A stretch of DNA of 64,000 nt from Streptomonospora sp. PA3 (GTDB lineage Bacteria; Actinomycetota; Actinomycetes; Streptosporangiales; Streptosporangiaceae), in NCBI RefSeq assembly GCF_009728995.1, contig NZ_VTZW01000010.1, positions 218,515-282,514 on the forward strand, written 5' to 3'. Under the pieces are notes generated by a model, which was not told the origin of the DNA, did no database searches, and worked only from the letters and a program-made list of their open reading frames with translations. Position numbers and translations under genes: made by a program. Shown one piece after another: positions 7,639-15,181 of the stretch. The first letter of the stretch is position 1. The number at the start of each line of letters is the position of its first letter.

Positions 7639-9369
7639 CTAATCCCGCAGGTCGCGCATGCGCACCGCGCGGAGGGCCACCATGATGTTCAGCCGCAGGT
7701 GCGGATCGGTGCTGAAGGGGCCCAGCATGCGCTCCAGCTTGCCGATCCGGTAGCGCAGGGTGTTGTAGTGGAAGTGCAGCAGCCGCGCGGTCTCGGCGAC
7801 GTTGAGGTTGTTGTCCAGCAGCGTCTCCAGCGTGCTGCGCAGGTCGTCCTTCTCCGGCGTCCCGGTCTCGGCCAGCTCGCCCAGGGTCTCGGCGGTGAAG
7901 GAGCGCAGTTCGGCGGTATCGGGGATCTGACTGAGCAGCCGGTAGACGCCCAGGTCGTCGAACTCGGCCACCGATCCCGGACCGTTCATGCGCCGGCCCA
8001 CCCGAGCGGCCTGGCGGGCCTGCTCGTAGGCGCGGGGCAGCTCGGCCGGACCGTGCGCCACGCGGCTGATGCCGGTGGCGAAGGGCCGCCGCCCGCCTCC
8101 GCCGTCCCCGGCGACCTGGGCGATGACCGAGCGCACCAGCCGACCCGGCGCGCCGCCGGCTGCGCCGTTCCCGCCGCTGTCGGCGCCCATCAGCACCACG
8201 ACCTCCTGGCTGTAGCCGACCACGGCCGCGCGGGGGTCGCGCTCGCGCACCACCATGCTCCACGCCCCGGCGAAGCGCTCGTGCGCGGGTCTGAGGTCGC
8301 CCGCCGCCGGCACCGGGGCGCCCGGCTCGGCGTCGAGCTCGGCCACCACGACGACCAGGGGGCGGTCGATGTCCCAGCCCAGGCTCGCGCAGTGGCGGAC
8401 GGCGTGGTCGTCGTCGCCGGCGCGTCCGGCCAGCAGGTCGCGCAGAAAGTCGCCCTGGTACTTGCCCTCCACCGCCGACACCGCCAGGTCGCGGGTGATG
8501 ACCAAGGCCGCGGTCGCCGCGGCCCGCTCCAGCAGGTGCACGTCGGCCGCCTCGGCGCTGCGGCCGCGGGTGATCAGCACGACGCGGCCGTGGTCGAGGT
8601 TGCCGGCGAGGATGGGCACCTGGACCACGCGCGGGTCCTCGTCGTCCAGCGCGTGCGCCCCGTGCTTGAAGTTCTCCACCTGGAAGCGGCCGCCGGCGGG
8701 GTCGAAGCAGCGCGGGTCGGCCAGCACCGCCTCGTCCATACCCGAGCGGGCCAGCACGCGGCCGTCGGGAGTGGTGACCATGACGCTGCCGTCGAGCAGT
8801 TCGGGGAGCTTGCTCGTGATCGCCGCCAGGCCGCCGCCGGCGAGGATGACGTCGACCAGGACGCGGTGCACCTCCTCGGCGCGGGCCAGCGTGGCCGCCT
8901 GGCGGTTGAGGATGTCGGTGAGCAGCTGGTTGAGCACGTCGTCGAAGGCCACCGCCCCGCTCAGGCGGAGCAGGGGCAGGCCCAGGGAGTCGGCCGTGCC
9001 CAGCACCTCCGGCGGCAGGGTGTCGACGTAGCGGCCGAGCTTGATCGCGACCGCGGCCAGCCCCCGCTCGTCGAGGTCGCGCACCAGCCCCGCCAGGTCG
9101 CCGGCGCTGCGCAGCGGGTAGCCGGTCGTCAGCAGCAGCTCGTTGGGCTTGACCCAGGGGAGGATGTCGGGCACCTCCATGACGTTGAGCCGCTGGATCA
9201 CCCGGTCCAGGCCCTCCGCCCCGGCCAGCACCTCGGCGCCGGCCAGGCTCGACAGGCTGAGTGCGTCGGCCACGGAAAGGCCGCGCGCCAACGTGCTCGC
9301 CGAGTGCACATGATCGGCGCTCGGCAGATCCTGTCCAGGTCCGGACCCATCGTTGGCAAGGTTTTCCAT
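7639..9369 (-). CDS. PucR-family transcriptional regulator (purine/oxamate locus)
   Basis: A 576-residue PucR-type regulator. An N-terminal PucR domain (about 30-150, with LNVMEVPDILPWVKPNELLL) is followed by a GGDEF-like CdaR middle domain. The C-terminal PucR helix-turn-helix is near 515-570, with LDNNLNVAETARLLHFHYN. PucR proteins usually sense purine-catabolism intermediates such as ureides. The gene diverges from the allHFG-like genes with a 96-bp gap that contains a dyad symmetry. ATG 9369 is preceded by a TATCGT hexamer (complement of 9376-9381) about six bases upstream, so the transcript may be leaderless. Control of both flanking gene sets is inferred from position. Confidence 0.88.
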   Translation of the reverse strand: MENLANDGSGPGQDLPSADHVHSASTLARGLSVADALSLSSLAGAEVLAGAEGLDRVIQRLNVMEVPDILPWVKPNELLLTTGYPLRSAGDLAGLVRDLDERGLAAVAIKLGRYVDTLPPEVLGTADSLGLPLLRLSGAVAFDDVLNQLLTDILNRQAATLARAEEVHRVLVDVILAGGGLAAITSKLPELLDGSVMVTTPDGRVLARSGMDEAVLADPRCFDPAGGRFQVENFKHGAHALDDEDPRVVQVPILAGNLDHGRVVLITRGRSAEAADVHLLERAAATAALVITRDLAVSAVEGKYQGDFLRDLLAGRAGDDDHAVRHCASLGWDIDRPLVVVVAELDAEPGAPVPAAGDLRPAHERFAGAWSMVVRERDPRAAVVGYSQEVVVLMGADSGGNGAAGGAPGRLVRSVIAQVAGDGGGGRRPFATGISRVAHGPAELPRAYEQARQAARVGRRMNGPGSVAEFDDLGVYRLLSQIPDTAELRSFTAETLGELAETGTPEKDDLRSTLETLLDNNLNVAETARLLHFHYNTLRYRIGKLERMLGPFSTDPHLRLNIMVALRAVRMRDLRD

Positions 9370-9373
9370 GGGT

Positions 9374-9399
9374 CGACGATAGCCGTCGGCATAGCGTCG
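9374..9399. promoter_or_regulatory. Candidate PucR operator in divergent promoter
   Basis: CGACGATA (9374-9381) and TAGCGTCG (9392-9399) form a dyad with 8-bp arms, seven of eight pairs matching and a 10-bp spacer. It overlaps the inferred pucR -10 and lies about 67 bp before the DUF2877 start, a natural autoregulatory position. Confidence 0.4.
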
Positions 9400-9465
9400 C
9401 TTCCGGGCCCACCGGGGCGGCGGTGGGCGGCGCCACGGAGACACCGCGGAGCGAAGGGAGGGGCC

Positions 9466-10401
9466 ATGGCGGCACGGCCCTTCTGCGCGGCGGCCCCGGC
9501 CCCGCCCGAGCGCGCCGGTGCGGGCCCTGGGGCCCGCGTCGCGGGCGCGCCCGCGGCGGAGCGGCACCTGCCTGCGGCGGCGTCCTCGGCTCTTTATGAC
9601 ATTGTGAGCGGCCCATTTCGGCCGTCGCGAATACTGGGCGTGTCCCCTCTGGCGGTCTACCTTGAAGTCGAGGGCCCGCACGAGGCGACGGTGATCGCTC
9701 TCCTGGCACGAGACGCCGTCCGGTTGCCCAACGGGCTGGTCCTCGTCGGCACGCAGAGCGTGGGGCCGTTCGCCGACGTCGCCGCGGCGACGTCGGTCCG
9801 CATCGGTCGATGCTCCGCGGTGTTCGACGGCCCCACCGGCCCGTGTACCGTCCGCGCGGGCCGGTGGTGGCGTCCGCCCCTGCCCCGTCCGCCGCGCGCC
9901 GAGCGCGTGCCCGCGGCGGTGGCCGAACTCGGCCGCGCGCTGCGCGGCGCGGCCGGCGGCCTGCCCGGCGACGCCGTCGCGGCGCTGGAAGGCGATGCGG
10001 CCCGCGCAGGCGCGGCCGGCGACGCCTGCCGACGGCTGATCGGACGCGGCCCCGGCCTCACGCCCAGCGGCGACGATCTCATCTGCGGCTACCTGCTCGC
10101 CGCCCGCCATCTCGGCGCGTCGGCGGCGGCCGCCGCCCTGGCCGCCGCCGCCGAGCGGGCCGCACCCGCCACCACGGCCCTCTCGGCCGACCTGGTGCGC
10201 CATGCCGCCGCCGGCAGGGCCTGCCCCCAGGCGGTGGAGGTGCTGGACGCGCTGGGCGGCCACGGGCCCCTCGCACCCGCACTGGAGGAGCTGCGCCGCA
10301 TCGGCCACACCTCCGGCACCGACCTGGCGCTGGGCATGCTGGCAGGCGCCCGGGCGGCGCTTCTCCGCCCAAGGCCCGACGATCTGGGGAGGCCCCGATG
10401 A
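9466..10401 (+). CDS. allH: DUF2877 protein, AllH-like oxamate carbamoyltransferase subunit
   Basis: A 311-residue DUF2877 protein (E. coli YlbF/AllH family). The signature GRGPGLTPSGDDLICGYLL lies near residues 193-211. The E. coli AllFGH proteins together make oxamate carbamoyltransferase, which splits oxalurate (from allantoin) into oxamate and carbamoyl phosphate. Here the three families are adjacent and coupled, supporting the same complex. The ATG at 9466 has GGGAGGGG directly upstream. The first 45 residues are Ala/Pro-rich and poorly conserved in type, so an internal start is possible. Its stop overlaps the next gene's ATG (ATGA). Family is firm; substrate is inferred. Confidence 0.8.
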   Translation: MAARPFCAAAPAPPERAGAGPGARVAGAPAAERHLPAAASSALYDIVSGPFRPSRILGVSPLAVYLEVEGPHEATVIALLARDAVRLPNGLVLVGTQSVGPFADVAAATSVRIGRCSAVFDGPTGPCTVRAGRWWRPPLPRPPRAERVPAAVAELGRALRGAAGGLPGDAVAALEGDAARAGAAGDACRRLIGRGPGLTPSGDDLICGYLLAARHLGASAAAAALAAAAERAAPATTALSADLVRHAAAGRACPQAVEVLDALGGHGPLAPALEELRRIGHTSGTDLALGMLAGARAALLRPRPDDLGRPR

Positions 10402-11891
10402 CCACGGAACCGGCGAGCGCGACGCGGGTGGAGGTGCGCAAGGGCGCCTACCGCGACTCGGTCGCGCTGATGCGCGTCACCCGCGAGGTCGCCGACGTCG
10501 CGGGCGTGGACGCGGCCCTGGTGGCGATGGCCACCGACCTGAACCTGGGCATCCTCGCGGAGATGGGCTGCGCCGCACCCGCGGGGACCGGGCCCGACGA
10601 CCTGCTGATCGCGGTGCGGGCGGCCGACGGCGCGGCGCTGGAGCGCGCCCTGGGCGCCGCCGAGTCCGCACTGGCGGCGATGTCGCGGGGCGGGGACGGC
10701 GCGGCGCCCGCGGACGTCCCGCCGCGCACGCTGCGCACCGCCGCCCGGCGGGCCGAGGCGCAGGGACGCCCGGCCACCCTCGCGCTGGTGTCCGTGCCGG
10801 GCCGCTACGCCGCCGCCGAGGCGTTCGACGCGCTGGAGGCGGGACTGGACGTGCTGGTCTTCAGCGACAACGTGCCCGTCGAGCAGGAGGCGGCGCTCAA
10901 GCGCACGGCCGAGGAGCTGGACCTTCTGGTCATGGGCCCCGACTGCGGCACCGCGGTCGTGGGCGGCGCCGGGTTCGGCTTCGCCAACGCGGTGCGGCCC
11001 GGACCGGTGGGCGTCGTCGCCGCCTCGGGCACCGGGGCACAGCAGGTCATGTGCCTGCTGGACGCCGCCGGGCTGGGTGTCAGCCACTGCCTCGGTGTGG
11101 GCGGGCGCGACCTGTCGGCGGCGGTGGGCGGCGCCTCCACGCGCCGGGCGCTGCGGCTGCTGGACGAGGACCCGGCCACCGAGCGCATCGTCCTGGTCTC
11201 CAAGCCGGCGGCGCCGCGGGTGGCCGAGGAGGTGCGGGAGCTGGCCGCGGGGCTGGCGACACCGGTGCACACGGTGCTGGTGGGCACCGGGGACTCCGAC
11301 ATCAGCGCGGCAGTGGCCGAGGTCGCCGCCGCGGCGGGCGCCGGCGGGTTCCGCTGGCCCGAGTGGCTTCCGGACTCGGCGCCGCAGCGGCCGCCCGGGG
11401 CGCTGCGCGGCCTGTTCTGCGGCGGCACCCTCGCCGAGGAGGCCGCCGCCGTCGCGTCGCGCACGCTGGGTCCGGTGCGGGTCGGGGCCGGGGACGGATC
11501 CGGCGGCGGGAGCGCGGGCGGCCACCTGGTGACCGACTTCGGCGACGACGCCTTCACGCTGGACCGGCCGCACCCCATGATCGATCCCGCGGCGCGCACC
11601 GAGCGCTTCGCCGCCGAGCTCGCCGACCCGGCCGCCGCCGCGGTGCTGGTGGACGTGGTGCTGGGCCACGGCGCCCATCCCGACCCGGCGGCCGGCCTCG
11701 TCGAGGCGCTGGCGCATGCGGGCCCGCAGCGTCCCCACGTCCTGGTGTCCCTGTGCGGCTCCGCGGGGGACGTGCAGGGCAGGGACGACCAGGCCGAGCG
11801 GCTGCGCCGGGCAGGCGCCGAGGTCTACGCCTCGAACTCAGCCGCCGCCCGCCGCGCCGCATCCCTGGCCGCGGGCGCGGAGCCGGCCTGA
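10398..11891 (+). CDS. allF: FdrA-family protein, AllF-like oxamate carbamoyltransferase subunit
   Basis: A 497-residue FdrA protein, related to succinyl-CoA synthetase alpha chains. An N-terminal VEVRKGAYRDSVALMRVT segment typical of FdrA is followed by a CoA-ligase-like Rossmann region with VFSDNVPVEQEAALK near 153-167 and LVMGPDCGTAVV near 176-187. GVVAASGTGAQQV and a second flavodoxin-like ligase domain follow. In E. coli this is AllF of the oxamate carbamoyltransferase complex. The ATG overlaps the upstream stop, indicating translational coupling with the DUF2877 gene. Length is near the E. coli protein minus part of the C-terminus. Confidence 0.84.
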   Translation: MTTEPASATRVEVRKGAYRDSVALMRVTREVADVAGVDAALVAMATDLNLGILAEMGCAAPAGTGPDDLLIAVRAADGAALERALGAAESALAAMSRGGDGAAPADVPPRTLRTAARRAEAQGRPATLALVSVPGRYAAAEAFDALEAGLDVLVFSDNVPVEQEAALKRTAEELDLLVMGPDCGTAVVGGAGFGFANAVRPGPVGVVAASGTGAQQVMCLLDAAGLGVSHCLGVGGRDLSAAVGGASTRRALRLLDEDPATERIVLVSKPAAPRVAEEVRELAAGLATPVHTVLVGTGDSDISAAVAEVAAAAGAGGFRWPEWLPDSAPQRPPGALRGLFCGGTLAEEAAAVASRTLGPVRVGAGDGSGGGSAGGHLVTDFGDDAFTLDRPHPMIDPAARTERFAAELADPAAAAVLVDVVLGHGAHPDPAAGLVEALAHAGPQRPHVLVSLCGSAGDVQGRDDQAERLRRAGAEVYASNSAAARRAASLAAGAEPA

Positions 11892-11918
11892 TGGCCCGCC
11901 CGCCCCGGCACACACCAG

Positions 11919-11935
11919 CCGCCCGCTGCGGGCGG
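11919..11935 (+). other. Small hairpin between allF and allG
   Basis: CCGCCCG-CTG-CGGGCGG forms a 7-bp stem in the 67-bp gap. It could reduce expression of the DUF1116 gene or protect upstream mRNA; it is too short to call a terminator. Confidence 0.3.
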
Positions 11936-11958
11936 AGTCTCGCGAAGGGCAGGACGAG

Positions 11959-13389
11959 ATGAGCAGGTCCCGACTCCTCACCGACGACCCCGTCGTGGTC
12001 GCCTCCGGCGCGCGGCTGCTGTCGGAGGCGCTGGAGGCCCAGGCCGTCCCGGTCGCCGACACCGACTTCCACCCGCCGATGGCCGCACCCGGCGGCGGGG
12101 ACACCGCCGGCGACCTGGTGCGCGTCCTGGCCGACCCGCGGCGCGGCGCCGCCAACGCCGAGGCCGTGCGGCGGGTGCTGGGCGTGCGCCCGCAGCTGGT
12201 CGACGTGCGCCCGGCGGGCGAGGCGCTGGAGTTGCGCCCCGGTTCCTTCCTGCACGCCGGCCCGCCGGTGGACTGGGAGCACGCCTCGGGTCCGCTGCGC
12301 GGCGCGCTGATGGGCGCGATGGTCTTCGAAGGCCTGGCCGACACCCCCGAGGACGCCGAGGCCGCGCTGCGCCGCGGCGGCGCCGAACTGGAGCCCTGCC
12401 ACCACCGCGGCGCCGTGGGCCCCATGGCGGGCGTGGTGAGCCCGTCGATGTGGGTGTTCGAACTGGCCGACGCCGACACCGGCCGCCGGTCGTGGTGCTC
12501 GCTCAACGAGGGCCTGGGCGCGGTGCTGCGCTACGGCGCCTACGGCCCCGATGTCATCGAGCGCCTGCGCTGGATGTCGCGGGTGCTGGGCCCGCTGCTG
12601 CGCGACGCGGTGCGCGCGCACGGCCCGGTCGACATCGGCGCGATCCTCGCGCAGATGCTGCAGATGGGCGACGAAGGCCACAACCGCAACAGGTCGGGCA
12701 CCCTGATGCTGCTGCGGACTCTGCTGCCCGACCTGCTCGCGGGCGGCGCGCCGGCGGGCGACGTCGCCGCGGCGGCCGACTTCATCGGCGGCAACGACCA
12801 CTTCTTCCTGAACCTGGCCATGCCCGCCGGCAAGCTCATGATGGACGCGGCCCGCGGCATCCCCGGCTGCACCATGGTGGTGGCCATGGCCCGCAACGGC
12901 ACGGAGTTCGGGATCCAGGTCTCCGGCTGCGGCGACCGGTGGTTCACCGCGCCGGCGCTCACCCCCGAGGGGCTGTTCCTGGGCTCCTTCGGCCCCGAGG
13001 ACGCCAACCCCGACATCGGCGACTCCACCATCACCGAGACCTGCGGGATCGGCGGGTTCGCGATGGCCGCGGCGCCGGCGATCGTGCGGTTCGTCGGCGG
13101 CGACGCCGACTTCGCCCTGCGCACCACGCGCAGCATGTACGAGATCACGCTGGCCGAGAACCCCGCCTTCCAGCTGCCCATCCTGGACTTCCGCGGCGCG
13201 CCGACCGGGATCGACGCGACGCGTGTGGTGCGCACCGGGATCCTGCCGCAGATCAACACCGGAATGGCCGGGCGCGTGCCCGGAACCGGTCAGGTGGGCG
13301 CGGGCCTGGTCACCCCGCCGGCCGAGTGCTTCACCGCGGCGCTGGCCGCCCTCGCGGCCGAGGCGCCGACTCTGCCGGCCGCCGGCTAG
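11959..13389 (+). CDS. allG: DUF1116 protein, AllG-like oxamate carbamoyltransferase subunit
   Basis: A 476-residue DUF1116 protein (E. coli YlbE/AllG family). Typical conserved runs are seen: QMGDEGHNRN near 235-244, FIGGNDHFFLNL near 275-286, and RNGTEFGIQVSG. The family is thought to carry part of the carbamoyl-transfer active site with FdrA and DUF2877. The ATG at 11959 has AGGGCAGGA upstream. It completes the three-gene set that starts at the DUF2877 gene. No carbamate kinase, which in E. coli sits beside allFGH to recover ATP from carbamoyl phosphate, is found in this window. Confidence 0.84.
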   Translation: MSRSRLLTDDPVVVASGARLLSEALEAQAVPVADTDFHPPMAAPGGGDTAGDLVRVLADPRRGAANAEAVRRVLGVRPQLVDVRPAGEALELRPGSFLHAGPPVDWEHASGPLRGALMGAMVFEGLADTPEDAEAALRRGGAELEPCHHRGAVGPMAGVVSPSMWVFELADADTGRRSWCSLNEGLGAVLRYGAYGPDVIERLRWMSRVLGPLLRDAVRAHGPVDIGAILAQMLQMGDEGHNRNRSGTLMLLRTLLPDLLAGGAPAGDVAAAADFIGGNDHFFLNLAMPAGKLMMDAARGIPGCTMVVAMARNGTEFGIQVSGCGDRWFTAPALTPEGLFLGSFGPEDANPDIGDSTITETCGIGGFAMAAAPAIVRFVGGDADFALRTTRSMYEITLAENPAFQLPILDFRGAPTGIDATRVVRTGILPQINTGMAGRVPGTGQVGAGLVTPPAECFTAALAALAAEAPTLPAAG

Positions 13390-13392
13390 CCG

Positions 13393-13417
13393 GCCGCGGC
13401 ACGGCGCCTGCCGCGGC
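13393..13417 (+). terminator. Hairpin after allG
   Basis: GCCGCGGCA and TGCCGCGGC pair perfectly over 9 bp with a 7-nt loop, starting four bases after the stop codon. It likely ends the allHFG transcript. Confidence 0.6.
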
Positions 13418-13665
13418 GGTGTGCGCAGGGCCGGAAGGTGCGGGATTCCGCCCGGGAGGCGCGGAGGGCCTACCATTGACCCGAGCGCCGCGGCACCCGC
13501 GGTACCGGCCTGCGCCGACCCCGCCGCCCGGCGGTGCGCGCGAGGCGGTCGGCACCGCCGCCCGGCGCGATCGCACCGACCAGCCTGCCGCCGCCTGCTC
13601 TTCCCCGGTCCCGGGCCGGGAGAGCGGGCCGAGGCGGCCCCGGCCGCAAGGAGCCACCCGAACCG

Positions 13666-14985
13666 ATGTCCGACCAGCGCGTCCTCCGCCCCACACCCAT
13701 CAGCGGCTTCCCCGAGTGGTCGCCGGAGATCCGGTCCGTGGAGCTGGCCTGGCTGGACCATATCCGCACCGGGTTCGAGCGGTACGGCTTCGCCTCGATC
13801 GAGACCCCGTCGGTGGAGAGCCTCGACGTGCTGATGGCCAAGGGCGAGACCTCCCAGGAGGTCTACACCCTGCACCGGCTGCAGGAGGACGCCGGCGAGG
13901 GCTCCGACGCCCGCCTGGGCCTGCATTTCGACCTGACGGTGCCGTTCGCGCGCTACGTCGCCCAGCACTTCAACGAGCTGTCGTTCCCGTTCAAGCGCTA
14001 CCAGATGCAGCGGGTCTGGCGCGGCGAGCGCCCGCAGGAGGGCCGCTTCCGCGAGTTCACCCAGTGCGACATCGACGTGATCAACGTCGACCAGGTGCCG
14101 CTGCACTTCGACGCCGAACTGCCGCGCATCGTGCACGAGGTGCTCAGCGGGCTCGACCTGCCCTCCTGGACGCTGCGCGTGAACAACCGCAAGGTGCTGC
14201 AGGGCTTCTACGAGGGCCTGGGCATCGCCGACCCGATCACGGTCATCCGCGCCGTGGACAAGCTGCACAAGATCGGCGCCGAGGGCGTGCGCGACATCCT
14301 GCTGGAGCAGGCGGGCGCCACTCCCGAGCAGGCGGCGGCCTGCCTGGAGCTGGCCGCGGTCGGCGGCGCCGACGCCGCCGAGGTGGCGGCCGAGGTCAAG
14401 CGGCTGGGCGTGCGGTCGGAGCTGCTGGAGGAGGGCCTGGAGGAGCTGGGCTTCGTGCTCGGTTCGCTGGCCGACCTGCCCGCGGGGAGCGTGGTGGCCG
14501 ACCTGTCCATCGCGCGCGGACTGGACTACTACACCGGCACCGTCTACGAGGCCGCCTTCGACGACGACCCCGGATACGGCAGCATCTGCGCGGGGGGCCG
14601 CTACGAGGACCTGGCCGGGCAGTTCATCCGGCGCCGGCTGCCCGGTGTGGGCATCTCCATCGGGCTGACCCGCATCTTCGCCAAGCTGGTGGCCGAGGGC
14701 CGCATCGCACCGGGGCGCTCCTGCCCCACCGAGGTCCTGGTGGCCGTGCCTTCGGCCGAGCGCCGCGGCGAGGCGCTGCGCACGGGTGCGCTGCTGCGCG
14801 GGCGCGGCATCAACACCGAGGTCTTCCATCAGGCCGCCAAGCTGGGCAAGCAGATCCAGTACGCCTCGCGCAAGGGCATCCCCTACGTGTGGTTCCCGCC
14901 GTTCGAGGACGGCAAGGACCACGAGGTCAAGGACCTCGGCAGCGGCGAGCAGGCCACCGCCGACCCGGCACTCTGGCGCCCCTGA
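13666..14985 (+). CDS. hisS: Histidyl-tRNA synthetase
   Basis: A 439-residue class II aminoacyl-tRNA synthetase that charges tRNA-His. Motif 2 reads YQMQRVWRGERPQEGRFREF, and the histidine-specific loop LDYYTGTVYEA is present with ARGL before it. The C-terminal anticodon-binding domain is intact up to QIQYASRKGIPYVWF. The stretch after motif 2, TQCDIDVI, is closer to the archaeal/eukaryotic style than to E. coli HisS. The ATG at 13666 has AAGGAG about 12 bases upstream. A possible promoter hexamer TACCAT at 13471-13476 would give a GC-rich leader of about 180 nt; no T-box consensus is seen in it. Whether this is the only HisRS gene of the genome cannot be told. Confidence 0.93.
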   Translation: MSDQRVLRPTPISGFPEWSPEIRSVELAWLDHIRTGFERYGFASIETPSVESLDVLMAKGETSQEVYTLHRLQEDAGEGSDARLGLHFDLTVPFARYVAQHFNELSFPFKRYQMQRVWRGERPQEGRFREFTQCDIDVINVDQVPLHFDAELPRIVHEVLSGLDLPSWTLRVNNRKVLQGFYEGLGIADPITVIRAVDKLHKIGAEGVRDILLEQAGATPEQAAACLELAAVGGADAAEVAAEVKRLGVRSELLEEGLEELGFVLGSLADLPAGSVVADLSIARGLDYYTGTVYEAAFDDDPGYGSICAGGRYEDLAGQFIRRRLPGVGISIGLTRIFAKLVAEGRIAPGRSCPTEVLVAVPSAERRGEALRTGALLRGRGINTEVFHQAAKLGKQIQYASRKGIPYVWFPPFEDGKDHEVKDLGSGEQATADPALWRP

Positions 14986-15181
14986 CCCCCGACCGGGCCG
15001 GGACGGCGCCCTACCACGGGTCACAGCGCCGTTCCGGCCGTTCACACCGAGTGCCGAAACCGGCCAGACGCGAGACAACCGCGGACCCGCGTGCAAGACT
15101 GCTGGGCAGGGCCGATACCGGCGCCGGTGCCCCGAGCACCCCGGTGCGGCCCGACGACGCGGCCGCCTAGCGAACGAGGCC

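Noticed and set aside
6604..10401. Very long open frame on the plus strand across LPMO, pucR and DUF2877
   Set aside because: Only the DUF2877 part (from 9466) has family features; the rest is the antisense of pucR and an out-of-frame shadow of the LPMO gene.
13390..13665. T-box leader before hisS
   Set aside because: No T-box bulge consensus or specifier loop could be found.
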